NCBI RefSeq assembly: GCF_000317595.1
Contig: NZ_AEJC01000530.1
Coordinates: forward strand, 17,087-81,086
DNA length: 64,000 nt
Direction: 5' to 3'
From: Streptomyces ipomoeae 91-03
GTDB lineage: Bacteria; Actinomycetota; Actinomycetes; Streptomycetales; Streptomycetaceae
The notes below the pieces were generated by a model. The model was not told where the DNA came from. It saw only the letters and a program-made list of their open reading frames with translations, and did no database searches. This document shows positions 38,358 through 46,580 of this stretch, piece after piece. The translations under genes were made by a program, and so were the position numbers. Numbering within the stretch: position 1 is the first letter of the stretch; every line of letters starts with the position of its first letter.

Positions 38358-38490
38358 CTCCCTACGCCGGCATTACCCGGTAACAGGTTCAGCGGTCGAC
38401 GCAGCGATTTCCGCCCGCGGATGTTCCACGTGAAACATCGCGTTTGCGGAGGTCAGCGCCCTCTCAGCCCGGTGCTCCGAGCTCCCGCGT
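38358..38490 (-). ncRNA. TPP riboswitch of thiC, with a parS palindrome in its P3 arm
   Basis: On the minus strand the parts appear in order: P1/P2 strand near 38490-38470 (CGGGAGC then GCACCGGG), CTGAGAG (38461-38467), a long P3 extension, CTGAACC (38386-38392), GTAATGCCGG (38367-38376) and TAGGGA (38359-38364). CTGAGA and CTGAACC are the pyrimidine-sensor and conserved thi-box blocks. The extension contains parS site 5 (38423-38436), which would fold as a hairpin closed by CGCG-ATGTT with AACAT-C-CGCG. The last conserved block overlaps the thiC Shine-Dalgarno. Confidence 0.93.
38423..38436. promoter_or_regulatory. parS site 5 (one mismatch), inside the TPP riboswitch
   Basis: GTTCCACGTGAAAC differs from the perfect site at one base. 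It lies in the variable P3 arm of the thiC riboswitch. Confidence 0.8.
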
Positions 38491-38569
38491 GTGCAAAGGT
38501 GGCTCCACGCTAGCGTCAGATGTGGCGCGGTGAACAGTGGGCACCGCTTGTTCTTGCGATGATCGGTCG

Positions 38570-40048
38570 GTGACCACGATGCAGCAGCCCCCTCCTCCAC
38601 CCCCCGAGCCGCCCCGAGGCCCTGGCCCGGGGCCCGGCCATGGGCACAGCACCGACGGTGGCCATGGCCATGGCCCGGACGGCGGCCATGTCCATGGCTC
38701 CCGCGGCGGCCACGGATCCGGTGACGGGCATGGCCACGGCTCGAACTCCGGCGGCGGCCACGGCCACTCCCACAGTCACGGCCCCGCCGCTCCCGTGTCA
38801 CAGCACCTGCGCAAGGTCATCGCAGCGGTACTGATCCCCTTCGCGACCGCGGTCCTCGTGGGCCTCGTCGTGCTCTGGCCCGGCGGTGCCCCGCCGCACG
38901 AGCGCACCGGTGTGGGCTTCGACCGGCAGACGCAGTCGGCCACGGTCACCAAGGTCGAGGAGGTCGACTGCTCCTCGGTGAATGCCTCGGGCGTCCCCCC
39001 GACCGGCGACACATCCACCGCCGAGGGCTCGTCCGCCCAGCAACAGGCGAACGGCACCTGCAAGAAGGCGACGATCCGGGTCGACACCGGCAAGGACAAG
39101 GGCCGTACGTTCACGGAGATCGTTCAACCGGACCAGTCACGGCAGTTGAAGCAGGGCCAGGAGGTCGTGGTCGCGTACGAACCCGCCGCGCCCAAGGATC
39201 TGCAGTACTCGGTCACCGATGTGAACCGAAAGTTCCCGATGGCGCTGCTCGCCGGGATCTTCGCGCTCGCCGTCGTGGTGGTGGGCCGACTGCGCGGTGT
39301 CATGGCACTGATCGCACTGGCGGTCAGCTTCCTGGTGCTGACCTTCTTCATCCTGCCGGCCATCCTGCAGGGCTCGAACCCGCTGGTGGTGGCGGTGGTC
39401 GGGGCGAGCGCCATCATGCTGATCGCGCTCTACATGTGCCACGGCCTCTCGGCTCGCACATCGGTCGCCGTACTCGGCACCCTGATCTCGCTGCTGTTGA
39501 TCGGCGTGCTGGGCTCGATGTTCATCGGTTGGGCCGCACTGACCGGCAACACGGACGACAACACGGGTCTGATCCACGGTCTGTACCCGGACATCGACAT
39601 GAGCGGTCTGCTGCTCGCGGGCGTCATCATCGGCTCCCTCGGTGTGCTCGACGACGTGACGGTCACCCAGACGTCGGCCGTCTGGGAGCTGCACGAGGCC
39701 AATCCGTCGATGGGCTGGCGCGGTCTGTACCGGGCAGGCATCCGGATCGGCCGGGACCACATCGCGTCGGTGGTCAACACCCTCGTCCTCGCCTACGCGG
39801 GTGCCGCGCTGCCACTGCTGCTGCTCTTCTCGATCGCGCAGAGCAGCATCGGTACGGTCGCCAACAGCGAACTGGTGGCCGAGGAGATCGTGCGTACGCT
39901 CGTCGGTTCGATCGGCCTGGTCGCCTCGGTGCCGGTGACCACCGCGCTGGCCGCCCTGGTCGTCTCGGCCGATCGCCCGGGCGAGACGGCGGCCACGTCC
40001 GCACCCGCTCCGGCGCGCGCGGGCAGGGGCCGCCGCCGCAAGCGCTGA
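38570..40048 (+). CDS. YibE/F family membrane protein with a His/Gly-rich cytoplasmic head
   Basis: 492 residues from GTG 38570; ATG 38579 is possible. The first ~75 residues are Pro then Gly/His/Ser repeats (GHGH, HSHSH), a possible metal-binding tail. After one helix comes an extracytoplasmic domain with paired Cys (DCSS and GTCKK), then about seven helices of the YibE/F domain (SLGVLDDVTVTQTSAVWELHE is the conserved signature). Transport of an unknown substrate is inferred. It is divergent from thiC, sharing the region that holds the riboswitch. Confidence 0.88.
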   Translation: MTTMQQPPPPPPEPPRGPGPGPGHGHSTDGGHGHGPDGGHVHGSRGGHGSGDGHGHGSNSGGGHGHSHSHGPAAPVSQHLRKVIAAVLIPFATAVLVGLVVLWPGGAPPHERTGVGFDRQTQSATVTKVEEVDCSSVNASGVPPTGDTSTAEGSSAQQQANGTCKKATIRVDTGKDKGRTFTEIVQPDQSRQLKQGQEVVVAYEPAAPKDLQYSVTDVNRKFPMALLAGIFALAVVVVGRLRGVMALIALAVSFLVLTFFILPAILQGSNPLVVAVVGASAIMLIALYMCHGLSARTSVAVLGTLISLLLIGVLGSMFIGWAALTGNTDDNTGLIHGLYPDIDMSGLLLAGVIIGSLGVLDDVTVTQTSAVWELHEANPSMGWRGLYRAGIRIGRDHIASVVNTLVLAYAGAALPLLLLFSIAQSSIGTVANSELVAEEIVRTLVGSIGLVASVPVTTALAALVVSADRPGETAATSAPAPARAGRGRRRKR

Positions 40049-40087
40049 AGCGTTACGTCACCCCGACGGCGTACGGAAGGCGACAGC

Positions 40088-40525
40088 TCAGCCCGCGCTC
40101 TGCTCCTCAGCCAGGATGCGGTCCAGCGCCTCGTCGAGCAGGGTGTCGAAGTCGGCGAGGGAACGCTCCTGCCCGAGAGGCACGAGCTTGTCCGTACGGT
40201 CCAGAAAGGCCACGAGCGGCGCCGTGCCGACCCGGAACAGCGCCTGGTCGGTGCCCACCTGAAGGCGGATCAGGACCTCGCCGAACGTCTCCGGATCGGC
40301 GGGCGTGATGTGCACGTCCCCGTCCCCGCACGGCCGGCCCACGCCGTCGATGAGCAGCTCCCGCCCGAAGGCCCAGGTCACGGGAGCGTCCCCGGGCAGG
40401 TGGAACGTCAGCCGCACGGCATAGGGATCACAGGTCTCGTAACGCAGCTCCACCGGGATGCGGAAGGAGAGCTCCTCCGACACGAGGAAGCTCATCATGA
40501 CCTCTGCCTGTACCGACTCGCGCAT
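40088..40525 (-). CDS. ssgA: SsgA sporulation-specific cell-division activator
   Basis: 145 residues. The start MRESVQAEVMMSFLVSEELS and the end LDRILAEEQSAG match my memory of S. coelicolor SsgA almost throughout, with PVTWAFGRELL and VAFLDRTDKLVPLG between. SALPs are whirly-fold proteins that guide FtsZ and peptidoglycan in sporulation septation. The regulator SsgR is encoded directly upstream on the same strand, the known arrangement. The 98-base gap between them would hold the ssgA promoter. Confidence 0.96.
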   Translation of the reverse strand: MRESVQAEVMMSFLVSEELSFRIPVELRYETCDPYAVRLTFHLPGDAPVTWAFGRELLIDGVGRPCGDGDVHITPADPETFGEVLIRLQVGTDQALFRVGTAPLVAFLDRTDKLVPLGQERSLADFDTLLDEALDRILAEEQSAG

Positions 40526-40623
40526 CGCTTACCCCGCCATGTTGGTCGAGTAGCCAGGAATCATCCGCCTGACACTGCTGGAAGTTTGCTGAAAGTACAC
40601 GGGAGATCACAAGGAGTGATTTT

Positions 40624-41871
40624 TCAGATGCTGATAGAGATCGCGAGTGTCCCTAGTAGCTTTCCGATCTCCGTCTGCAACTGATGTGCTGCGGGCAGCA
40701 GCCGGTCGGCCTGGCGTGCGGGCAGTGAGATGGCCAGGGTCCCCGCGGTCGTCCCGACGGTGATCGGGATCGCGGCGCAGACCGTCCCGAGGGCGTACTC
40801 CTGTCGCTCGACGACCGGTTCCATCCGCCCGATCCGGTCCAGGCGCCGCAGCAGGGTCTCGTTGTCGCGCACGGTGTACGGGGTGATCGACTGCACCGGG
40901 TAGCGGGCCAGATGGTCGCGGCGGGCCTCGTCACCGAGCTGGGACAGCAGACACTGCCCGACGGCGTGGGCATGCCCGGTCTCTCGGAAGTCGGCCCACT
41001 CCTCGACGGCCGGGGTGCTCGGACTGTCGGCGACGCACATGACGTCGATCTCGCCGTCACGGTAGACCGCGTAGTAGACGGGTACGCCGATCTGGTCGCA
41101 CCAGTGCGCCAGTGTCTCGCTCACCGTGCTGCGACGTTTCTGCTGCGCTCCGCTGCTCCCCAGCCGCTCTGCCGCCCCGCCGAGGAAGAAGAGCCCCTTC
41201 TCTCTGCGGAGATAGCCCTCGTGCACCAGGGTGCGCAGCAGGTGGTACGCCGTGGGCAGCGCCAGCCCGGCGTCCCGCGCCAGTTGTTTGGCGGGCGCCC
41301 CGTGTTCCCGCTCGGCGACGGCCTCCAGCAGCCGCATCGCGCGTTGTACGGAGCCGATCAGGGTGCCGGAGGGTTCGGGGGCGACGTCCGAGGCCGCTGG
41401 GGCCGGGACGCGCGCTCTTCTCCCGGACCCGTGCGGGTATGCCGGCGTGGGTTGGGCGGGGTCGGCTGCGGGAGCCGTGGGAGGCGGCGTGGACCGGACT
41501 CGACTCGTCGCAATGGCCGTGGAAGGCGGTGCGGGCCGCGCGGGGCCCACCACCGGAGGTGTGGGGGACTCCGTGGGCCGACCGGTCTCCTCACCCGGTG
41601 ATGTGCGCGGCTGGGCGGGGGGAGCCGGGGCCTTCGAGGGTGCCGCGCGCGGTTGTGGGGGCGGGGCGTGGGTCTCACCGGACGGGGTGCGCGGCTGCCG
41701 GGGCGAAACCCGGGCCTGGCCGGGCCCGTTGCGGGGCTGCTCGGGGGCGCCGACCACCGGAGGCGTCCGAGGGCCGGGTTGTGGGGGAGGGACGGCGCTC
41801 TGTGTCGATCGGGAGCGCGGCTGGGGGGTGGGGAGGAGCGGTTCTGCAGGTGCGGTGTCAGCCGTGGCCAA
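40624..41871 (-). CDS. ssgR: IclR family regulator SsgR, activator of ssgA, with a long Pro-rich leader
   Basis: Up to 415 residues from TTG 41871. The IclR part begins only near residue 170 (GTLIGSVQRAMRLLEAVAER), with HTH and the effector domain (YAVYRDGEIDVMC, TGHAHAVGQ, GTVCAAIPI). From memory SsgR is about 240 residues, so the ~170-residue Pro/Gln/Arg repeat leader is extra or mis-started; no good Shine-Dalgarno is visible at the TTG. SsgR activates ssgA, which follows on the same strand. Confidence is high for identity and low for the start. Confidence 0.85.
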   Translation of the reverse strand: MATADTAPAEPLLPTPQPRSRSTQSAVPPPQPGPRTPPVVGAPEQPRNGPGQARVSPRQPRTPSGETHAPPPQPRAAPSKAPAPPAQPRTSPGEETGRPTESPTPPVVGPARPAPPSTAIATSRVRSTPPPTAPAADPAQPTPAYPHGSGRRARVPAPAASDVAPEPSGTLIGSVQRAMRLLEAVAEREHGAPAKQLARDAGLALPTAYHLLRTLVHEGYLRREKGLFFLGGAAERLGSSGAQQKRRSTVSETLAHWCDQIGVPVYYAVYRDGEIDVMCVADSPSTPAVEEWADFRETGHAHAVGQCLLSQLGDEARRDHLARYPVQSITPYTVRDNETLLRRLDRIGRMEPVVERQEYALGTVCAAIPITVGTTAGTLAISLPARQADRLLPAAHQLQTEIGKLLGTLAISISI

Positions 41872-42104
41872 GGGTCACTTCCGAAGCGCGAGGAGGGCCG
41901 CCCGTGCGGGAGACACGGGAGGAGATGCGCCGCCCGCGGGGTCGAGCCCGCGACGAGTTCCCGGGACTCTAGCCGCCCGCCACCACTCGCAGACCGCCCC
42001 GCCGGGAAACTTCCCTCTGGCGAGGGAACCTCACGTTCCTGTTACCGCCATGCCCTGACCGGCCTCACTCACTCACGCCTCAGCTCTTGCGCCCTGCTGA
42101 CGCC

Positions 42105-42317
42105 TCACCAGTCATCGCGTGACGACGAGCTGGAGGTGAACTTCCTCACGACGTAGATCAGTCCGCCGACGAGCGCCACGAAGACCAGCACCTTGAAGAG
42201 CAGACTGACCACGACCTGAACGACGCTGACTATCAGTCCGCCGAACACGACGAGGACGATGACCGGTACAGCGATCCACTTCACCCACCACGGCATCCCC
42301 GCGAAGATCTCCCGCAT
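42105..42317 (-). CDS. Small membrane protein (DUF5326-like)
   Basis: 70 residues: MREIFAGMPWWVKWIAVPVI, then a two-helix hydrophobic core and an SSSSS-rich basic tail. The amphipathic MPWWVKW start and size fit the streptomycete DUF5326 proteins of unknown function. ATG 42317 is preceded by AGGGCGATGCGGG, a weak site; AAGGAGCAGGG lies about 2 nt before the ATG region. No neighbours in the same operon. Confidence 0.8.
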   Translation of the reverse strand: MREIFAGMPWWVKWIAVPVIVLVVFGGLIVSVVQVVVSLLFKVLVFVALVGGLIYVVRKFTSSSSSRDDW

Positions 42318-42481
42318 CGCCCTGCTCCTTGCGTCTCCACCCGTGGCCCCCTCGTCCGGGGCACCGCTTCCGGGCCTTCTGCTGTCCTGCCATCGATGCT
42401 AGGGGCACGAAGGGGCCGTCCGGTGGGTTCGCGCCCCTTGTCCATCCCTGATCGTTCCCCTAGGGAGCCCTGAAGCGGACG

Positions 42482-42799
42482 TCAGCCCTCCGGTGGAGAG
42501 AACACCACCACGACCCGCAGGTCCTCGGTGATGTGGTGGAACTTGTGGGCGACCCCGGCAGGCACGTACACGACGCTTCCCCGCGCCACCTGAGTGGTCT
42601 CCAGGCCGACCGTGAGCGAGGCGCGACCGCTGACGACGAGGTACACCTCGTCCTGGGCGTGCGGCTTCTGCGGGTCGAGCTCGCCGGCGTCGAGCGCGTA
42701 GAGACCGACCGACATATTCCGCTCACGCAGGAACTGCAGGTAGGCGCCGTCATTGGCGGCGCGTTCCGCCTCCAGTTCATCCAGCCGGAATGCCTTCAT
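42482..42799 (-). CDS. Small single-domain cupin protein
   Basis: 105 residues from ATG 42799 (MKAFRLDELEAER); the frame is open further upstream but adds an unlikely leader. The cupin motif 1 is PHAQDEVYLVVSGRASL and motif 2 is VYVPAGVAHKFHHI; His residues are in metal-binding positions. Function unknown; such proteins bind a metal and a small acid. It is divergent from the holin-like gene. Confidence 0.88.
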   Translation of the reverse strand: MKAFRLDELEAERAANDGAYLQFLRERNMSVGLYALDAGELDPQKPHAQDEVYLVVSGRASLTVGLETTQVARGSVVYVPAGVAHKFHHITEDLRVVVVFSPPEG

Positions 42800-42856
42800 C
42801 GACTTCGTCGCCCCTGCCCGGTGCTCGTACCGATCTCTTCTGCCACGATCAGACAC

Positions 42857-43234
42857 ATGATGAATTTCCTAGTCAAGACGATCGCCAACGCGGGCGCCCT
42901 GGCGGTCGCGGTGTGGCTGGTCGACAAGATCACACTGACCGGGGACAGCACCGGCAAGAAGGTCGGCACGCTGCTGCTGGTGGCGCTCGTCTTCGGCCTC
43001 GTGAACGCCGTGGTCAAGCCGCTCGTCAAGCTGCTCACCCTCCCGCTGTTCATCCTGACGCTCGGCCTGTTCACGCTGGTGGTGAACGCCCTGATGCTGC
43101 TGCTCACCTCGTGGCTGGCCGACAAGCTCGACCTGAGCTTCCACGTGGAGGGCTTCTGGACCGCCGTCCTGGGCGGCCTGATCATCTCGATCGTCTCCTG
43201 GGCCCTGCACCTCGTCCTCCCCGACGGGGACTGA
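42857..43234 (+). CDS. Phage holin family (PF04020-type) four-helix membrane protein
   Basis: 125 residues with four hydrophobic helices. MNFLVKTIANAGALAVAVWL, then LLVALVFGLVNAVVKPLVK and LFILTLGLFTLVVNALML are the family signature. The holin name is historic; there is no phage context. It may start at ATG 42857 or 42860. The gene ends 9 bases before ptpA and is probably cotranscribed with it. Confidence 0.9.
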   Translation: MMNFLVKTIANAGALAVAVWLVDKITLTGDSTGKKVGTLLLVALVFGLVNAVVKPLVKLLTLPLFILTLGLFTLVVNALMLLLTSWLADKLDLSFHVEGFWTAVLGGLIISIVSWALHLVLPDGD

Positions 43235-43243
43235 GGCTTCGCG

Positions 43244-43735
43244 ATGACCTACCGCGTCTGTTTCGTCTGCACCGGCAACATCTGCCGCTCCCCGATGGCC
43301 GAGTCCGTCTTCCGCGCCCGAATAGAGGAGGCCGGGCTGGACGGCCTGGTCGAGGTCGACAGCGCGGGCACGGGCGGCTGGCACGAGGGCGACCCCGCCG
43401 ATCCGCGCACCGTCTCCGTCCTGGAGGCGAACGGGTACGGCAGCGTCCACGCCGCCCGCCAGTTCCAGGCCTCGTGGTTCTCCCGCCTCGACCTCGTGAT
43501 CGCCCTCGACGCCGGCCATGTCAAGGCCCTGCGCCGTCTCGCACCCACCACGGCGGACGCGGAGAAGATCAGGCTGCTGCGCTCCTACGACCCCGCCGCG
43601 GGCGACGACCTCGACGTTCCGGACCCGTACTACGGGGGCATGGATGGCTTCGAGGAGTGCCTGGAGCTGGTGGAGGCGGCGAGTCCCGGCCTGCTCACCG
43701 CCGTACGCGAGCAGGTGGAAGGGCGGACGCAGTGA
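43244..43735 (+). CDS. ptpA: Low-molecular-weight protein tyrosine phosphatase
   Basis: 163 residues. The P-loop VCFVCTGNICRS gives Cys9 and Arg15 as the CX5R catalytic pair, and DVPDPYYGG provides the acid Asp. From memory PtpA in S. coelicolor stimulates pigmented antibiotic production when overexpressed. It is coupled to the next gene by a GTGA overlap. Confidence 0.96.
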   Translation: MTYRVCFVCTGNICRSPMAESVFRARIEEAGLDGLVEVDSAGTGGWHEGDPADPRTVSVLEANGYGSVHAARQFQASWFSRLDLVIALDAGHVKALRRLAPTTADAEKIRLLRSYDPAAGDDLDVPDPYYGGMDGFEECLELVEAASPGLLTAVREQVEGRTQ

Positions 43736-44877
43736 ACGCGGAGAACGCCGTTTCGAATCCCGGCGACGGCACGCGCGCGGTGCGGGCCGGCCTGCCCGAG
43801 CCCGTCAAGTACGAGCCGACCCTCCCCGGGCCGGTCTTCGCGGCCCACTACCACCTGCCCGGTGACCCCACGGGCCCGTACGCCTACGGACGCGACCAGA
43901 ACCCCACCTGGACCCTCCTGGAGCGCGCCATCGGCGAATTGGAGGCGCCCGGACAGGATGAAGTAGAAACGGTCGCCTTCGCCTCCGGAATGGCCGCCAT
44001 CTCGGCCGTCCTCTTCTCGCAGCTGCGCACCGGCGACATCGTCGTCCTGCCCGGCGACGGCTACAACGTGCTGTCCCTGGCAGGTGAGCAGCTGCGGTCG
44101 TACGGCATCGAGGTGCGCAGCGCCCCGACGGCCGGCGACGCCCAGTTCGACATGCTCGACGGCGCCAAGCTGCTGTGGCTGGAGACGCCCTCCAACCCTG
44201 GACTCGACGTATGCGACGTCCGGCGGCTCTGCGAGGCGGCACGCGCGCGTGGATGTCTCGTCGCCGTCGACAACACCCTGGCGACGCCGCTCGGGCAGCG
44301 ACCGCTGACACTAGGCGCCGACTTCGCGGTGGCCAGCGGAACCAAGCAGCTGACCGGGCACGGGGACATCCTGCTCGGGTACGTCGTCGGACGCGACGCC
44401 TCGGCGATGGCGGCCGTACGGCGCTGGCGCAAGATCGTCGGGGCGATTCCGGGCCCGATGGAGACCTGGCTCGCGCACCGCTCGCTCGCCACTCTCCAAC
44501 TGCGCGCCGACCGGCAGAGCGCAAACGCCCTGGCCGTCGCCGAGGCCCTCAAGGAACGGACCGAGGTGACCGGACTGCGCTACCCGGGGCTGCCCGACGA
44601 CCCCTCGCACAAGATCGCCGCACAGCAGATGCGGCGCTACGGGTGTGTGGTGTCGTTCTCGTTGCCCACGCGCGCGCGTGCCGAACGTTTCCTCGACGCG
44701 CTCCGCCTGGTGGACGACGCCACGAGCTTCGGCGGAGTGCGGTCCACCGCCGAGCGCCGCGGACGGTGGGGTGGCGACGCGGTTCCGGAGGGCTTCATCC
44801 GTTTCTCGGCCGGCGTGGAGGACACCGACGATCTGGTGGCGGACGTGCTGCGTGCGCTCGCTGTGGCTACCGACTAG
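43732..44877 (+). CDS. Cys/Met metabolism PLP enzyme (cystathionine gamma-lyase/synthase type)
   Basis: 381 residues from GTG 43732, overlapping the ptpA stop. Fold-type I PLP enzyme: YGRDQNPTWTLLERAIGELE, AFASGMAAISAV, LETPSNPGLDVCD and ASGTKQLTGHGDILLG with the PLP lysine, ending in RFSAGVEDTDDLVADV. This is the trans-sulfuration family; synthase and lyase cannot be separated by eye. A strong hairpin terminator follows at 44896-44934. Confidence 0.92.
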   Translation: MNAENAVSNPGDGTRAVRAGLPEPVKYEPTLPGPVFAAHYHLPGDPTGPYAYGRDQNPTWTLLERAIGELEAPGQDEVETVAFASGMAAISAVLFSQLRTGDIVVLPGDGYNVLSLAGEQLRSYGIEVRSAPTAGDAQFDMLDGAKLLWLETPSNPGLDVCDVRRLCEAARARGCLVAVDNTLATPLGQRPLTLGADFAVASGTKQLTGHGDILLGYVVGRDASAMAAVRRWRKIVGAIPGPMETWLAHRSLATLQLRADRQSANALAVAEALKERTEVTGLRYPGLPDDPSHKIAAQQMRRYGCVVSFSLPTRARAERFLDALRLVDDATSFGGVRSTAERRGRWGGDAVPEGFIRFSAGVEDTDDLVADVLRALAVATD

Positions 44878-44895
44878 TACTTCCCTACGCACAAC

Positions 44896-44934
44896 GGACG
44901 GTCCGAGCCTCCCCCCTCGTGGCTCGGACCGTCC
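44896..44934 (+). terminator. Strong hairpin after the ptpA operon
   Basis: A perfect 14-bp stem: GGACGGTCCGAGCC pairs with GGCTCGGACCGTCC around an 11-base C-rich loop. It lies 19 bases behind the stop of the PLP enzyme. Confidence 0.9.
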
Positions 44935-45002
44935 TCGGTTCCGCGCGCGAAGAACCGCGCGAACAAGGCTAGTTGACTCTCTGTCAGTGTCCAATCACAG
45001 TA

Positions 45003-45032
45003 GCGACAGGAACCTATCGACTTATTTATAGT
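45003..45032 (+). promoter_or_regulatory. Putative promoter of the LysR gene
   Basis: GCGACA (45003-45008), 18-base spacer and TATAGT (45027-45032), about 33 bases before the ATG. The -10 sits in an unusually AT-rich stretch (cttatttatag) with a partial inverted repeat AACCTAT/TATAGTT, a possible LysR site. Confidence 0.55.
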
Positions 45033-45064
45033 TGGGCGCTCCGGGGGCGAAGGGAGGGGCAGCC

Positions 45065-45970
45065 ATGGATCTGGCCTTACTGCGTACGTTCGTGACCGTG
45101 CACCGGGCCGGTTCCTTCACCCGCGCCGCCGCCCTGCTCGGTCTCTCGCAGCCGGCCGTCACCTCACAGATTCGCACTCTCGAACGACAACTGGGCCGCC
45201 CTCTCTTCCTCCGCCAGGCCCGGGGAGTGAGCCCGACGACCATCGGCGACGAGCTCGCCCACAAGGCGGCGCCACATCTCGACGCGCTGGTGGAGATCGC
45301 CGAGTCCGGCCTCGACGACGACTCCTCCTTACGGACCCTCCATCTCGCCGGCCCACCGGAGTTCACCGCCGAACGAGCCCTGCCCGCCCTCACCGAGCTG
45401 ACCGGAGACGACGGGCAGGGCTTCACATTGCGGGTCTCCTTCGGGAACGCCGACGAGACACTGGAGGGCCTCGCAGCCGGCCACCACGACCTGGCCATCA
45501 CCACCGCCCAGCCGCGCGGCGCCCTGCTCACCACGACCCCGCTCTGCGACGAGGAGCATGTCCTGGTCGCCGCCCCGCGCTGGGCCGAACGCATCGGCCC
45601 CGGCAAACTGCGCCGCAAGGCGGCGCACACGCTGGAGAACGTCCCGGTGGTCGAGGTCCACGAGTCGCTGCCGTTCGTCACACGCTACTGGGCCTCGGTC
45701 TTCGACTCCCGTCCCACCGCCTCCGGCACCGTCGTCGTCCCGGACCTGCGGGCGGTCCTCGCCTGCGTGATCTCAGGAGCGGGCCTCGCAGTACTGCCCC
45801 GCTATCTGTGCGCCTCCGCACTGGAACGCGGTGATGTCGTGGCGCTCCTCGACCCTGCGGTGCCACCACTGCGGACGTATTTCCTGGTCGTCCGTACCGG
45901 CACCCTGGCCATGCCACACATCGCGCGGGCACACGCGTGGCTGCTGCAGACGGCCGTCCACTGGTCCTGA
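45065..45970 (+). CDS. LysR family transcriptional regulator
   Basis: 301 residues from ATG 45065 behind GGGAGGGG at 7 nt. The HTH is MDLALLRTFVTVHRAGSFTR to LGLSQPAVTSQIRTLERQLG, followed by a substrate-binding domain (TLHLAGPPEF, ISGAGLAVLPRYL). No divergent partner; it is isolated by the terminator upstream, so autoregulation or a distant target is likely. Effector unknown. Confidence 0.93.
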   Translation: MDLALLRTFVTVHRAGSFTRAAALLGLSQPAVTSQIRTLERQLGRPLFLRQARGVSPTTIGDELAHKAAPHLDALVEIAESGLDDDSSLRTLHLAGPPEFTAERALPALTELTGDDGQGFTLRVSFGNADETLEGLAAGHHDLAITTAQPRGALLTTTPLCDEEHVLVAAPRWAERIGPGKLRRKAAHTLENVPVVEVHESLPFVTRYWASVFDSRPTASGTVVVPDLRAVLACVISGAGLAVLPRYLCASALERGDVVALLDPAVPPLRTYFLVVRTGTLAMPHIARAHAWLLQTAVHWS

Positions 45971-46017
45971 GTCGAACCGGGCCTCTCCGGCGCACCGCAT
46001 TTCCGTGACGGGGCGAT

Positions 46018-46031
46018 GTTTCACGTGGAAC
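46018..46031. promoter_or_regulatory. parS site 6 (one mismatch), upstream of the NUDIX gene
   Basis: GTTTCACGTGGAAC, one base off the perfect palindrome, 23 bases before the NUDIX start. Confidence 0.8.
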
Positions 46032-46053
46032 ATGTCGGGCCACTATTTCTCCC

Positions 46054-46536
46054 ATGACCGTCCGACCCGTGGTCAAGCGCACCGCCCGCGCCATCCTGCT
46101 CGACGGCGACGACCTGATCCTGATCAAGCGGACCAAGCCGGGCGTCGATCCCTACTGGCTCACCCCGGGTGGCGGCGTCGAGCCGGATGACGCGACTGTC
46201 GTCGACGCGCTCCACCGCGAGGTACACGAGGAACTCGGCGCCAAGATCACCGATGTGGTGCCCTGCTTCGTGGACACCGTCGAGCACATCGGCGAGGACG
46301 GCGGCGCCACCGGCGTGAAGGTCCAGCATTTCTTCGTCTGCCGCCTGGAGTCCATGGACACGTCCAAGCGGCACGGCCCCGAGGTGGACGAGCCCCAGGG
46401 CGAGTACGAGATCGTGCGTGTGCCCTTCACCCGGGTCGGCATCGCCTCCGTACACCTCGTGCCGCTGTCCCTGCGGCACTACCTCGACGGCAACATCGAG
46501 GGCGTACGGGCAATGCACGCGCCCGACCTGGGCTGA
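46054..46536 (+). CDS. NUDIX hydrolase
   Basis: 160 residues. The Nudix box is complete: GGGVEPDD then ALHREVHEELGA, with the REXXEE Glu residues that bind magnesium. It would hydrolyse a nucleoside diphosphate linked to another group; substrate not deducible. parS site 6 lies just upstream, so ParB binding may touch its promoter. It converges with the globin-reductase gene (44 bases between). Confidence 0.92.
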   Translation: MTVRPVVKRTARAILLDGDDLILIKRTKPGVDPYWLTPGGGVEPDDATVVDALHREVHEELGAKITDVVPCFVDTVEHIGEDGGATGVKVQHFFVCRLESMDTSKRHGPEVDEPQGEYEIVRVPFTRVGIASVHLVPLSLRHYLDGNIEGVRAMHAPDLG

Positions 46537-46580
46537 AGCTTCACCGGCGGCTGCCGTCGATTCCCCGCGCGGCCCTCTCG

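Noticed and set aside
43139..43150. TTCCACGTGGAG as a parS site
   Set aside because: Too far from the consensus and in a conserved coding stretch of the holin-like gene.
42857..43234. Prophage, suggested by a phage-holin-family protein
   Set aside because: No other phage gene nearby; the family is a common chromosomal membrane protein next to ptpA.
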